This document shows positions 33,772 to 44,564 of a stretch of 64,000 bases of DNA, in pieces (the first letter of the stretch is position 1; each line of letters begins with the position of its first letter). Origin of the DNA: Artocarpus heterophyllus. Lineage: Eukaryota > Streptophyta > Magnoliopsida > Rosales > Moraceae. The notes under the pieces are model-generated. The model searched no databases and was not told the origin of the DNA. It worked only from the letters and a program-made list of their open reading frames with translations. The position numbers and the translations under genes were made by a program. The stretch spans positions 29,111,893 through 29,175,892 of the forward strand of contig CM046331.1 of NCBI GenBank assembly GCA_025403435.1, in the 5' to 3' direction.

Positions 33772-33783
33772 TGGTATCAGAGT
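33772..33783 (+). other. Tekay primer-binding site
   Basis: TTGGTATCAGAG starts a few bases after the 5' LTR. It matches the initiator-Met tRNA primer site of plant elements. Confidence 0.88.
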
Positions 33784-33981
33784 GAATTTTTGTTTACAAT
33801 TAATATCGCCACACGTCAGTCTAAGTCCTTCAAGTAAGTATGTTTTAAAGTTAAATGCTAAGATACAAGTATGATGATAAAGATAAGGTTTAGATGTTTA
33901 ATGATTAATGCTCTAGTAATTAAAACTTGTCTCATATTAGAAGATAATTTCTAAGTTCCTAATTCTTTTAGAAAATTAACG

Positions 33982-35148
33982 ATGGACGGTCACAGAAGAA
34001 TGCAAACTCGCACCCAGACTAACGAAAGGCTTATGACAATGATCGCCAAGCTGCATAGACAACTTAAAGATCAAAGGAGAGAGATTGCTGAATTAAGGGC
34101 TAATGGCAGCAATGACGATCGACGAGGCAATGACATGCCTCCTCCTCCTCTTTTGCAGCCACAAGTTAACGAAGTCCCAGCTCCTACTGCTGAACCTAGA
34201 GCGGCCTCTCAGGAACCCCTTCTAGTCAGATGGAAGAAGGTTAAGCCAGCAGACTTCAAGGGTTCTAAGGATCCGCTAGTCGGTTAAGGATGGTTAAAGA
34301 CAATTAAGGCCACTCTGAGACTCATGGACTTCACTGACAATGAGAAGGTTCTCTGTGCATCGTACTATCTCACCATGGAGGCTAGAATTTGGTGGGATGA
34401 CATAGAATTGAGCAGGAATGTTGACGAGATGTCATGGGCAGACTTTGTTCAGGAGTTCCACATGAACATCACAATGAAGCATTATGAGGAGTTCAAGAAT
34501 CTGCGCCAAAGGGATATGACAATTACAGATGTGGTGACCAAGTTTGATCAGTTAGCTCACCTTTGCCCAGGGATGGTCAATGATGAAAGTGAAAGGGTCA
34601 GAAGGCTGATCAAAGTTCTCAGGCCTAAGATCGCTACGATCGTTGATAGAGCTAGTCCACCCAGGACGCAAGAACAGGTTGTTATGAGGGCCCAACGTGC
34701 TGAGTTTCACTTGTCTAGGTTAAGAAGGAACCAGCCTCAATCAGGTCAGCCAGCCAGCAATACAAACAACCAGAACCGCCATCCACACTAGAACAACAAC
34801 AACAACAGTAACAGCAATAGCAACAACAACAACCAGAACTGGAGGAGTAACAAGAGAAAGGGCAATCCTCAAAACTAGGGCAACAAGAGGCATAATGGTG
34901 GCCAGCCCAACAACAACAGCAGGCAATTTCAACCATGTGCCAAATGTGGAAAGAAACATCCTGGAGAATGCCGCGTGGGGACAAATCAATGTTATATTTG
35001 TGGGCGAGAAGATCATTATGTCAAGAACTGTCCTAACCTGATGAATGCTAATGCCTCTCAAAGAGCTCCTCCTCAAGCCCAACTCCATCAGATGTAAGCT
35101 TCCCTTGAAGGGCCACTAATCAATTAAGGAAGACTTGAAGCCCCACCT
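33982..35148 (+). pseudogene. gag: Tekay gag, broken
   Basis: ATG at 33982 (MDGHRRMQTRTQTNERLM) starts a coiled-coil-like N-terminus, followed by FKGSKDPLVG and then TAA (about 34286). The capsid core is open at 34324-34791 (MEARIWWDDIELSRN, FVQEFHMNITMKHYEEFKNL, LVMRAQ-like end). An Asn-rich, AAC-repeat linker (34791-34915) holds two TAGs. Two zinc-binding motifs follow, CAKCGKKHPGEC and CYICGREDHYVKNC (about 34938-35035). More stops lie at about 35094 and 35125. It would form the particle and bind RNA. Confidence 0.92.
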
Positions 35149-35715
35149 ATGAATGCCTGCATCTATGCCATGACAAAGGAACAAGTGGCTGCTGAAGCTT
35201 CTAATGTGGTCACAGGTCAGATAACAAGTTTATCTATTAATGCTTATGTTCTTTTTGATACGGGTGCCGCACATTCTTTTATATCTATGTCATTTGCTAT
35301 GAAGTTAGGGGTTCATTTAGAGCCTATGAGACAGGGATTCACTACGACACTATCCTCCGAGGAAGTGATATTATCTACGCACTGTCTGCGTACAGTACCC
35401 CTATGGATTTCTGATAGGGAACTTTACGTCGACCTCATTGTGATCGACATGTATGACTATGATACGATTCTTGGGATGGATTTTCTGAGCAAGTATAATG
35501 CTTCTATCGAATGCCGAAAAAGAAAAGTGATCTTCCATCCTGAAGGCGATCAAAAGTTCGTGTATGTTGGCGAGTCCAGAAAGAAACCTAGTATGTTTTT
35601 ATCCGCAATGAAAGCAAGGAAACTATTAGCTAGTGGCTGCACGGGCTATCTAGCGAACATCATGGATAAAAGTCAAGAAGATAAGATAAAGATTGAGGAT
35701 GTGGAAATTGTATGA
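35149..35715 (+). pseudogene. Tekay aspartic protease
   Basis: An open stretch (MNACIYAMTKEQVAAEASNV) with the catalytic loop VLFDTGAAHSFIS at about 35248-35286. The Asp is intact. The downstream block DLIVIDMYDYDTILGMDFL is the usual second half of Ty3 proteases. A TGA at 35713 separates it from RT. The domain itself looks undamaged. Confidence 0.9.
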
Positions 35716-35721
35716 GAATTT

Positions 35722-36500
35722 TTGGAGGTATTTCCAGATGATCTATCAAGCCTACCTCTTGATAGGGAAATTGAATTCGAGATTGAGCTTGCTTCAGGCA
35801 CCGACCCGATTTCAAAGGCACCTTCCAGAATGGCCCCAGCAGAGTTGAAGGAGCTTCATACGCAACTAAAAGAACTACCCCATAAAGGCTTCATCAGGCC
35901 GAGTCACTCACCATGGGGAGCTCCAGTCTTATTTGTAAAGAAGAAGGATGGCACTATGAGACTCTGCATCGATTATAGAGAGCTGAACAAGGTGAGGATC
36001 AAGAACAAGTACCCGTTGCCTTGAATAGATGATTTGTTTTATCAACTCAAGGGTGCATCTGTGTTTTCAAAGATTGATCTACGGTCAGGTTATCACCAGC
36101 TAAAGATTAAAGAAGGAGATATTCCTAAGACAGCCTTTAGATCGAGGTATGGTCACTATGAGTTTATGGTTATGCCCTTTGGTCTAACGAATGCGCCCGC
36201 GGCCTTCATGGATCTAATGAACAGGGTATTCAAGGACTTCCTTGATAAATTTGTTGTTGTATTTATCGATGATATTCTTGTTTATTTAAAGAATCTGGAG
36301 GAACACAAGGAGCATTTACAGATTGTGCTGGAAACATTAAGAAGACACAAGTTATATGCAAAGTTCTCTAAGTGTGAGTTTTAGCTTGATAGAGTGTCTT
36401 TCTTGGGGCATGTTATATCAAAGGAAGGGATTATGGTAGACCCTGCTAAAGTAGAGGCAGTTCTCAACTAGAAACAACCAACTAATGCAAGTGAGATAAG
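35722..36500 (+). pseudogene. pol: Tekay reverse transcriptase, interrupted
   Basis: From [18 protein letters not shown] through [20 protein letters not shown] and [12 protein letters not shown] to a TGA where relatives have Arg (PLP-stop-IDDL, about 36022). The palm follows: [29 protein letters not shown] and [10 protein letters not shown] (about 36259-36288). Both catalytic blocks are intact. TAG replaces Trp after CEF (36382) and in the LN-stop-KQP block (36470). Confidence 0.94.
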
Positions 36501-37040
36501 GAGCTTCTTGGGCTTAGCTGGTTATTATCGAAGATTCATAGAAGACTTCTCCAAGATAGCAGCTTCACTCATGAATCTAACTCGCAAGGGAAAGAAGTAT
36601 GAATGGACAGATGCTTGCGAGAAGAGTTTCCAGGAACTGAAGAAGTGGCTAACGACAACTCTAGTATTGGCTATTCCAGAAGGAAACGACAGATTTGTAA
36701 TTTATAGTGATGCGTCTAAGATGGGCCTCAGAGCTGTTCTAATGCAAAATGACAGGGTGATTGCCTATGCGACAAGACAACTGAAGGATTATGAAAAGAA
36801 CTATCATACTCATGATCTTGAGTTAGCAGCAATCATCTTTACGCTGAAAATATAGAGGCATTATTTGTATGGGTCCAATGCAAGATCTTCACCGATCATC
36901 AAAGTCTGAAGTACTTCTTCACTCAGAAGGACCTGAACATGAGACAACAGAGATGGCTAGAGTTGGTGAAGGATTACGATTGTGAAATCCTTTATCATCC
37001 TGGGAATGCCAACCGAGTGGCTAATGCTTTGAGTAGGAAG
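36501..37040 (+). pseudogene. Tekay RNase H
   Basis: FLGLAGYYRRFIEDFSKIA links RT to RNase H. Then come [38 protein letters not shown] and AAIIFTLKI, followed by a TAG at the Trp position (36855) and a frameshift near 36880. The domain resumes at 36939 with [17 protein letters not shown] and ends [10 protein letters not shown]. Confidence 0.9.
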
Positions 37041-38545
37041 ACTACGGCTACACTGATGTCAATGCAAGCAATGTCTCAACCTTTGAGAAAGGAAATCCTA
37101 GACTTAGGTTTAGAACTTATCACAGGCCAACTGTCAACACTCATTCTTGCTCCGACGCTGAATGATGAGATTCGGAGAAAACAAGATGAAGATGTAAGCC
37201 TCCCAGGGATTAAGCAGGAAATGAAAGAAGGGAAATGTCAGGAGTTTTGTATTGCGGATGGCGGAACTCTATACCTCAAGGACCGCTTATGTGTTCCCAA
37301 TGTTGATGGGTTAAGGGAAAGAATCTTGGCAGAAATTCATGACACTCTTTACTTAATTCATCCAAGTGCAACAAAAATGTATAATGATCTAAGGGATAAT
37401 TTTTGGTGGTTTGGAATGAAACGAGATGTTGCCGTATACGTGAAGAAATGTTTGATATGTCAGCAAGTTAAAGCTGAACACCAGAGACCTGGTGGTGATT
37501 TACAGTCAATCCAGATACCGGAATGGAAATGGGAGGATATAGCAATAGATTTCATTACCGGTTTGCCGAAGACTATGAATGGTTATGATGCTATTTGGGT
37601 TGTTGTGGATCGACTAACTAAGACGGCACACTTCATTCCTATTAGCAGCACTTACTCTATGGATCGGTTAGCAGAACTCTATGTCAATGAGATTGTACAG
37701 CTTCATGGAATTCCTAAGTCTATCATCTCCGATCGTGACGGCAGGTCACTTCCAAGTTCTGGAGAAGTGTATAGACTGCAATGGGGACTAAGTTGCATTT
37801 CAATATAGCTTTTCATCCTTAAACAGATGGCCAAACAGAGAGGAAAAACTTAAACTTAGAGGATATGCTTCGGGTCTGTACTCTCGACTTCAAGACCAGC
37901 AGGTGTAAAATGTTGTCGCTAGCAGAGTTCGCTTACAACAACAACTATCAGGCGACGATTGGGACGGCACCTTATGAGGCCTTGTATGGGCAAAAATGCA
38001 AGTCGCCTATATGTTGGCATGAAGCTGGTGAGAAGTTGATGGAAAGCGTCGATGCTGAAAGGACTAATTTTGTTAACGAAACTTCTGAGATGATAAAGTT
38101 GATAAGAAGAAGAATAGAGACCGCTCAAAGCTGTCAAAAGAGTTATGCTGACAAGAGAAGAAGACCCTTAGAGTTTGCCGTGGGCGAATCTATGTTTTTG
38201 AAAGTTGCACCGATGAAAGGAGTCATGAGATTTGGTAAGAAAGGCAAGTTAAGCCCAAGATTCATCGGTCCTTATGAAATCATTAAGCAGATAGGCAAGG
38301 TGGCTTATCAACTGAGATTGCCATTAGAAATGTCAACAATGCATGATGTGTTCCATGTTTCTATGCTTAAGAAGTATATCCCAGACCCTACGCATGTGAT
38401 CGAGCCACAAGTGATCAAGATACAGGAAGACTTAAGCTATGAGGAAAAGCCAGTGGAGATTCTTGATCGAAAAACCAACACCTTGAGGAATAAAGAAATT
38501 CCATTGGTCAAGGTCCTATGGCAAAATCATCAAGTAGAATAAGCT
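37041..38545 (+). pseudogene. Tekay integrase with chromodomain-like C-terminus
   Basis: The zinc region keeps H-H-C-C ([19 protein letters not shown] ... [10 protein letters not shown], about 37335-37475). The core has D in [12 protein letters not shown] in SIISDRDG and E in TDGQTERK, but a stop and frameshifts occur between 37750 and 37870. The C-terminal part (37865-38542) shows FAYNNNYQATIGTAPYEALY, GKLSPRFIGPYEIIK, HDVFHVSMLKKYIPDP and YEEKPVEILDR, KEIPLVKVLWQNHQVE. The last segment is the chromodomain-like tail of Tekay/Del elements, thought to guide insertion to heterochromatin. A TAA follows at about 38540. Confidence 0.93.
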
Positions 38546-38619
38546 ACATAGGAACGTGAAGATGACATGAGAACTAAGTATCCGCAACTGTTCTGAGTTT
38601 CGAGGACAAAACTCTTATA

Positions 38620-38632
38620 AGGTGGGGAGAAT
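38620..38632 (+). other. Tekay polypurine tract
   Basis: 'aggtggggagaat' lies directly before the 3' LTR start at 38633. Confidence 0.85.
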
Positions 38633-38873
38633 TGTAACACTTGCCTATTTTATGTAACGGATAATGTTATATTAGTGACAACGTTAAGTAATTTTTTATT
38701 GATATATGTTATGATACATGATACTATTGTCACAACCTATTTATTCTAAGTGTTATGACAGGTGACGATTACGTGGAATTGATGTGCTTAAGTGTTCATG
38801 TTATTTACATTGTATGTTTAATTATGATTCCTTAATGATTTAAATGTATGGTGCATTCATGTATGTAAGGACA

Positions 38874-39002
38874 GTTCGGTAGGCCGAACCTTTAAGTTCG
38901 GCAGGCGGAATTGTCCCTCAAGCATCGGCAGACCGATGGAAATAATCGGCAGGCCGGACTTAGGAGAATCGGCAGGCCGAAGTATGGAATCGACAGGCCG
39001 AT
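38874..39002. repeat. Dyad-motif array A, Tekay 3' LTR (six units)
   Basis: As in the 5' LTR, plus an extra 'cggcagaccgatggaaataat' unit before TCGGCAGGCCGGA. Confidence 0.9.
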
Positions 39003-41284
39003 GACAGCTGACGAGCAGTCAACGAAAGTCTCCTAAAATTGTGACGATGATAATTGGTTGTGATTGGATAATGATTGCTGATGGATTGGTATATTTATGG
39101 ATTAATTTCCTCATTTAAGGAAATTAAACCATTGACTTTTGATTGAATGGAATTGTTTTAAATGGTTTCCTATTTTTAGAAGGCAAAATAAGGTAAAAGA
39201 GACTAATTGATTTGACTTCCCTCATTTCTCTCCATTCTCCATGCAAATTAGCCTAAGATTAGTCAGAAAATTCTAATATTATAGAAAGGATAACTTCCCT
39301 CTTTTATGACATTCTCATCTTTTTACGATAATTTCATTCTCTTTCTCAGAAATATTCTCTTAGACTGTTCCCTTTCTTCTTCCTTCTCCACGTTCTCTTC
39401 TTCTCTTCTCCCTTTATTTTTCGATTGCAAATACTTAAAGAAATATTGAGTTTTCTTTGGGCGAATTCGAAGGAATTTGAGAAGAATCGTTTTGAGGTAA
39501 GAGTTCGTTCTCGATTTAATTTTGAAATGAAATCCTTCTTGACATTCGACTGCTATATCTTTTCTCTACAAAATTCCTTTTGCTCTGAATTTTTAATATG
39601 TTATTCATGTATGAGTTATGTGATGTTCCACCAATTGCCTTGTTAATTGGATTTTTCTATGATAAGTTATGAATTTTCTACCTTCTGCCACTCACAGTAA
39701 AATGTTGTTGTTTTATTATGTTGCTAAAAAATGTGGTTTTAGTTCAAGGGGCAAATATGCTTTGATTATTACGAAATTTGGTAATATGTTCATGTATAAG
39801 TTATGTTATGGACTGGAAAGTTTGGAGATGATTTGATGAATATTTTATGTGATATGGAATTTTTATTGAAGAAAGTTTTTTTTTAGACTATCTTTATCAT
39901 TAAATTGTTGAACTCTATTGTGTGATGTTTTTGTATGAATAAATGATTTTATTTGGTGATGGGAGTTTTTGTAGTATTGTATTTGTATGTTAATGAGTTG
40001 CTCTTAAAATTCTGGTGGCTAAGTAATTTTATTTTAATTATTGGAATATGATGATTTCATATAACTCACTGCCAGAATTATTTATGGTTGTTTTGTCTTT
40101 GAAATTCAAACACATGTTTTGGATTGTATGGAATTTATTTAAAGGTAATTCTTGGATATGTCATAGTTTTATGTGTCTTTTATATGTGATAATTTTCATG
40201 GATTTTCTACAATGATAATAATGTGTTAAACGAACCCGTTTATTATGTTCCTCACTGTTTTGTGTTGATCGACAGATTTTTATGTTATGAAATTTTGACT
40301 TGTGTTAAATATTAAATGAATATGATATAATCTATGTTTCAAGAGATAAATGTATGTGAGATGATATATGGTAATGGATGTTACGTTGCGGTGATTAATT
40401 CATTTAAAATATAAGTTAATTGTGATTTTTTTTATGAATGTATGACATGAACACAATATGAAGTGAGTACATTGAAACCACGGCGTCGTCACCTACAAAA
40501 TTAAGGTTAAGTAAGCTAGCTAAAATATAAGTACATTCTCACCTGCAACATGATATGTTTTATAAAGGTTAAAATTATGTTCAGGATGATATTTATAATG
40601 ATTTTATGATGATTTCGTTTCAATATTACTTATGAAAGATTTTTATGTTCATAAAGTTATGCATGTATGATGACATATTTCAAAGCATGAAAGTTTAAAT
40701 ATGTATATATATGTATCACCTAAATAAGTGTTGCACACCAATGTTATGATATTTTATGATCTCATGTTTGGTTTAGGATTAGCTACCCTTTTTCCTCTCA
40801 TGACGGCGCGCCTACGATGATGATTATGGTGCAACACTTGGGCCCTTAAGATAAAATGGAATAAGTTTTAAATTGGTCAACGTTATGAAAGATATGTTCC
40901 TTATGAAATTTGTGCCTAGTGCACTATTATGTTGATGATGATGTTGATGCTCTTAAAATGTTTTAAGTTGTGAGATTATAATGTACTTATTAAGCGTTAG
41001 CTTATCCAGTTTTATATCATGTTGTATATAAGGGTAAGAAGGTCGTGGACTAGGTGGAGCATATAGAAAGGCGTGTGAGCAAAGGACGATGATTTGTAAT
41101 CGAAAGAACGCCAAAGAAGCAAGTTTTATGATTAATCCATGATTTATAATTTGGAACATATTATTTGATGAGTTTTTAAAGATTTTATGAACTATGTTTT
41201 AATATTTTATCTTGTTAAGTATATGGTCTTCCACTTATTAAATCTTGTTTTTAAATTAAATTTTCTAATGTTTTTTTTCTAAAG

Positions 41285-41439
41285 TCGGTCGGCCCGCCGA
41301 ACAATGATGATCGGTTTGTCGAATGTAGCAAAGTTTAAAGCCCAGTTTTACAAAGCCTCAGGCGGCCTACCGGTGGATGAACTCCGGTCTGCCGATCCAG
41401 TTCGGCCTGTCGAAGTAATAGGTTCGGCCTGTCGAACCG
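41285..41439. repeat. Dyad-motif array B, Tekay 3' LTR (six units)
   Basis: Same order as the 5' LTR, with the final TTCGGCCTGTCGAA unit duplicated (41400-41436). Confidence 0.88.
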
Positions 41440-41763
41440 AGAATGAAGATTTTGCTTAAGATGATTTAAAGTTTGCTGATTGTTTTAAAATGTTGCGATG
41501 TTTCATGATAAAATATGTTTTTATCATTTGGTATATTTTATTTGTAAAAGGATGTTTTTGATCAATTATATTTTTAATAGTATTATTAATATTATGGATT
41601 AAGTTATTGAATGTTGTTAAAAAAAAAAAATTCATGCATGGATCCTGGGTATGATTTCTTAATTTTGTTTTTAATCAAGTTTTGTTCAAATAGTTTACCT
41701 TAAATAAAAGTATGTTATGTATGAATGTATGTTATCTATGACATCCGAAAAGGTGGTGTTACA

Positions 41764-41768
41764 ACCTT
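41764..41768. other. Target-site duplication of the Tekay element (ACCTT), right copy
   Basis: Matches 30671-30675 exactly. Copia-B resumes here. Confidence 0.94.
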
Positions 41769-42160
41769 GGATAACTGATTCAAGGGCAACTAACCATATT
41801 TGTTCTTCTTTGTAGATGCTTAGTTCTTCAAGAGAGCTTGCCGACGAGGAACAAGCGATAAGAGTGGGAACGAAAGTGGTTGTTTCGGCAAAAGCAGTGG
41901 GGGTTGTTAATCATTATTTTAGAAATAAGTTTTTATGTTGGACAATGTTTATTACATTCATAGATTTCATAGAAATTTGATTTATGTTTCCAAGTTATTT
42001 GAACAAATGTTTAGTATTTCTTTTAATACTAATTATGCTAATATGTTTAAAAATGATTTGGATATTTGTTCTGCACATCTAGAAAATAGACTTTACACCT
42101 TAAGGCCCAATGAAAAATATTGCTCAATACCGAAATGTTCAAAGTTAAACAACCAAAATC
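41764..42160 (+). pseudogene. Copia-B protease, broken
   Basis: Reading resumes with WITDSRATNHICSSL (about 41770-41815). The Asp of the active site is kept, but the Gly of D-S-G is Arg. Stops follow (about 41813) with frameshifts; open pieces such as YIHRFHRNLIYVSKLFEQM belong to the second half. Confidence 0.78.
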
Positions 42161-43370
42161 CAAGAAGCAAAAAATTTCTTTTGATGATGAAACATACCTA
42201 TGGCATCTTAAATTAGGTCATGTTAACCTTGACAGAATTAACAGACTGGTAAATGATGGTCTTTTAAGAGAACTAAAAGTTAATTCTCTACCAGTTTGTG
42301 AATCTTGTCTTGAAGTTAAAATGACTAAAAGGCCTTTCTTTGCAAAAGGTGAAAGGGCAAAGGAAACACTTGAGCTAATACATTCGGACATTTGCAGTCC
42401 ATTGATTATACAAGCATGTGGTGGTTACAAATATTTTGTCACATTTATTGACGATTATTCGAGGTATGGATACATGTACCTAATGCAAAGGTAATTTAAA
42501 AATTTTGGAAAGTTCAAAGAATTCTAAACAGAAGCTAAAAAGCAATTAGGAAAGACGGTGAAGACTCTTCAATCTGATTGAGGAGGGGAATACCTTGATA
42601 CTGAGTTCAAGGGCTATTTGATAGAACATAGTATTCTATCATAACTCACCGCACTTAGAACACCACAATAGAATGGTGTTATAGAGAGAAGAAATTGGAC
42701 TTTGCTTTATATGGTGAGATCTATGTTCAGCTACTCATTATTAACCACTTCATTTTGAGGATATACGTTACAAACTACAGTATATCTTCTAAATATGGTT
42801 CCATCTAAGTCTATTCCAAAAACACCCTTAAAGTTATGAAATGGTCGCAAACCTAGTATGCGACATATCCGTATATGGGGGCATCCAGCACATATGCTGA
42901 AAGGAAAGATCGAGAAGCTAGAACCATGTTTTCAAGTGTGCTTATTTATAAGATACCCAAAGGGAATGAGGGGAGGTTTATTTTATAGTCCACAAGAAAA
43001 GAAGGTATTTGTGTCAACAAATGCCACTTTTCTCAAGAATGATTATATGACAAACTATAAACCTCGTAGCAAATTTATACTTAAAGAGTTACTTTTTGAT
43101 CAAATCAGACCGCAACCGACAACCGTTGTTGAAGGACAAAATGAGGAGACCATACCTCCAGATCAAGATGTCATACCATCTCGATGTAGTGGGAGGGTTG
43201 TCAGACCACCTGCTCGCTATAAGGAAATTGGAGAATCACATGTTGCTATCTCTGATAATAGTGAGGATGATCTATTGATATATCGTCATGCAATAGAAGA
43301 TTTTAAGAAGGAGAAATGGCTAGAGGCTATGAACCTTGAAATGGAGTCCATGTACTCTAATTCAGTCTGA
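42120..43370 (+). pseudogene. Copia-B integrase, broken
   Basis: The pre-integrase block YLWHLKLGHVNLDRINRLVN, CESCLEVKMTKRPF is open, followed by LIHSDICSPLI and FVTFIDDYSRYGYMYLMQR to 42494. After a stop come SD, stop, GGEYLDTEF (about 42570-42600), then a broken GVIERRNWTLL block (about 42675). The open C-terminal part at 42858-43370 has RHIRIWGHPAHML, FIRYPKGMRGGLFYSPQEK and CSGRVVRPPARYK. Metal-binding residues are mostly present but the frame is broken at least four times. Confidence 0.88.
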
Positions 43371-43990
43371 GAACTTATAGACCTATCGGAAGGGATAAAA
43401 CCCATAGAGTGCAAGTGGATCTACAAGAAGAAAAGAGGACTGGATGGAAAGCTGAGACTTTGAAAGCTAGGCTTGTGGCAAAGGGTTATACCTAAAAGGA
43501 GGGAGTTGACTATGAAGAAACTTTCTCGCCCGTAGCTATACTTAAATCCATTCGGATTTTTTTATCCATTGCTGCATATCTTGGTTACAAGATATGGCAA
43601 ATGGATGTCAAGACTGCCTTTTTGAATATCTATCTTAAGGAAAGCATCTATATGGTGCAACCAGAAGGGTTTGTAGTCAAAGGTCAAGAGCAAAAAGTTT
43701 GTAAGTTGCGAAGGTCTATCTATGGACTTAAGCATACTTCAAGATCTTGGAACTTGAGATTTGATGAGGAGATCAAGTCTTATGATTTTGATCAAAATAT
43801 TGATGAACCTTGTGTATACAAGTGCATCAAAGATAAGAAGGTGGTCCCCCTAGTTCTTTATTTAGATGATATCCTACTCATAGGGAATGAAGTACGGATA
43901 TTATCTAATGTAAAGAAATCGCTCGCTAATCAATTCTAAACGAAAGATTTAGGAGAAGCAAGTTATGTTCTTGGAATCCAACTCATAAGA
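43371..43990 (+). pseudogene. pol: Copia-B reverse transcriptase, broken
   Basis: The N-terminal part (ECKWIYKKKRGLDGKL) is frameshifted near 43455-43500. The palm is open at 43601-43939: MDVKTAFLN (first Asp kept), KVCKLRRSIYGLKHTSRSWN, then LYLDDILLIGNE. The family's YVDD reads YLDD here; both Asp are kept. Then NQF, stop, TKDLGEASYVLGIQL. Confidence 0.9.
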
Positions 43991-44560
43991 GATCGCAAGA
44001 ACAAACTGTTGGCGCTGTCTCAGATATCGTATATCAATAAGGTGCTTATTAAATTTTCGATGCAAAAATCCAAGAAAGGTAATTTACTTAAATGTCATGG
44101 AGTTTATCTTTCGAAAAAGTAGTGTCCTAAGACACCTCAAGAGGAAGAAAAAATGAGATAGGTACCTTATGCATCTGTAGTGAGAAGTCTAATGTATGCC
44201 ATGTGGTGAACAAAACCTGACATTTGCTATGCGGTGGGTATAGTCAGCCGGTATCAATCCATCCCAAGATTAGATCATTGGGTGGCGGCTAAACACATTC
44301 TCAAGTATCTGAGGAGAACAAGAAACTATATGTTGGTATATTCTCGTAAGAATTTGATTCTCACTGGATACACTAATTTTGATTTTCAATCAAACAAAGA
44401 CACATGTAAATCTACGTCGGGATTAGTGTTTATTTTGAGTGGTGGAGTCATAGTTTGGAGAAGCATTAAACAATTTTGTATCGCTGATTTAACTATGGAA
44501 GCCGAATATGTAGCTGCTCGCCTCCATAAATTCTTAAATAATCTGGAAGTCGTTCCTTCA
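43991..44560 (+). pseudogene. Copia-B RNase H, truncated at the PHD-gene junction
   Basis: YASVVRSLMYAMW, stop, TKPDICYAVGIVSRYQ, then HILKYLRRTRNYMLVYSRKN. GYTNFDFQSNKD has Asn where copia RNase H usually has the first catalytic Asp (TDSDF). Next is VIVWRSIKQFCIADLTMEAEY. After VAA about 11 residues seen in relatives are missing, then LHKFLNNLEVVP, and the similarity ends. Confidence 0.85.
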
Positions 44561-44564
44561 CAAG

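Larger units (their letters stand above)
30676..41763 (+). mobile_element. Tekay/Del-type chromovirus (Ty3/gypsy), complete structure, decayed coding
   Basis: An 11,088-bp element with TGTAACAC...GTGTTACA LTRs of about 3.1 kb, an exact ACCTT duplication, a TGGTATCAGAG primer site and a polypurine tract. Gene order is gag, protease, RT, RNase H, integrase, then a chromodomain-like C-terminus (NKEIPLVKVLWQNHQVE). Very long LTRs and this C-terminus are typical of the Tekay/Del clade of plant chromoviruses. The LTRs are similar along their length by eye, with point changes and array differences, so this insertion looks younger than Copia-A. At least ten stops break the polyprotein. Confidence 0.95.
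38633..41763 (+). repeat. Tekay 3' LTR (about 3.13 kb)
   Basis: TGTAACACTTGCC...GGTGTTACA. Collinear with the 5' LTR. The extra length is mostly one added unit in each dyad-motif array. Confidence 0.94.
26266..44560 (+). mobile_element. Copia-B: Ty1/copia retrotransposon, 3'-truncated and split by a Tekay element
   Basis: 5' LTR 26266-27533, primer site, long leader, gag (29800-30670), then an 11.1-kb chromovirus insertion. After it protease, integrase, RT and RNase H continue from 41764 to about 44560. The protein parts resemble Copia-A, and the first 670 bp of its LTR match the Copia-A LTR, so the two are related families. There is no polypurine tract or 3' LTR: RNase H text stops and PHD-finger gene text begins. 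Stops, frameshifts and altered active-site residues show it is inactive. Confidence 0.88.

Noticed and set aside
34715..35088. Minus-strand Cys/Val-rich open frames
   Set aside because: Antisense of the AAC-rich linker and zinc knuckles of Tekay gag.
30676..41763. Endogenous pararetrovirus or retrovirus with envelope gene
   Set aside because: Gene order, long LTRs and the chromodomain-like tail fit a Ty3/gypsy chromovirus. No movement-protein or envelope-like frame is present.
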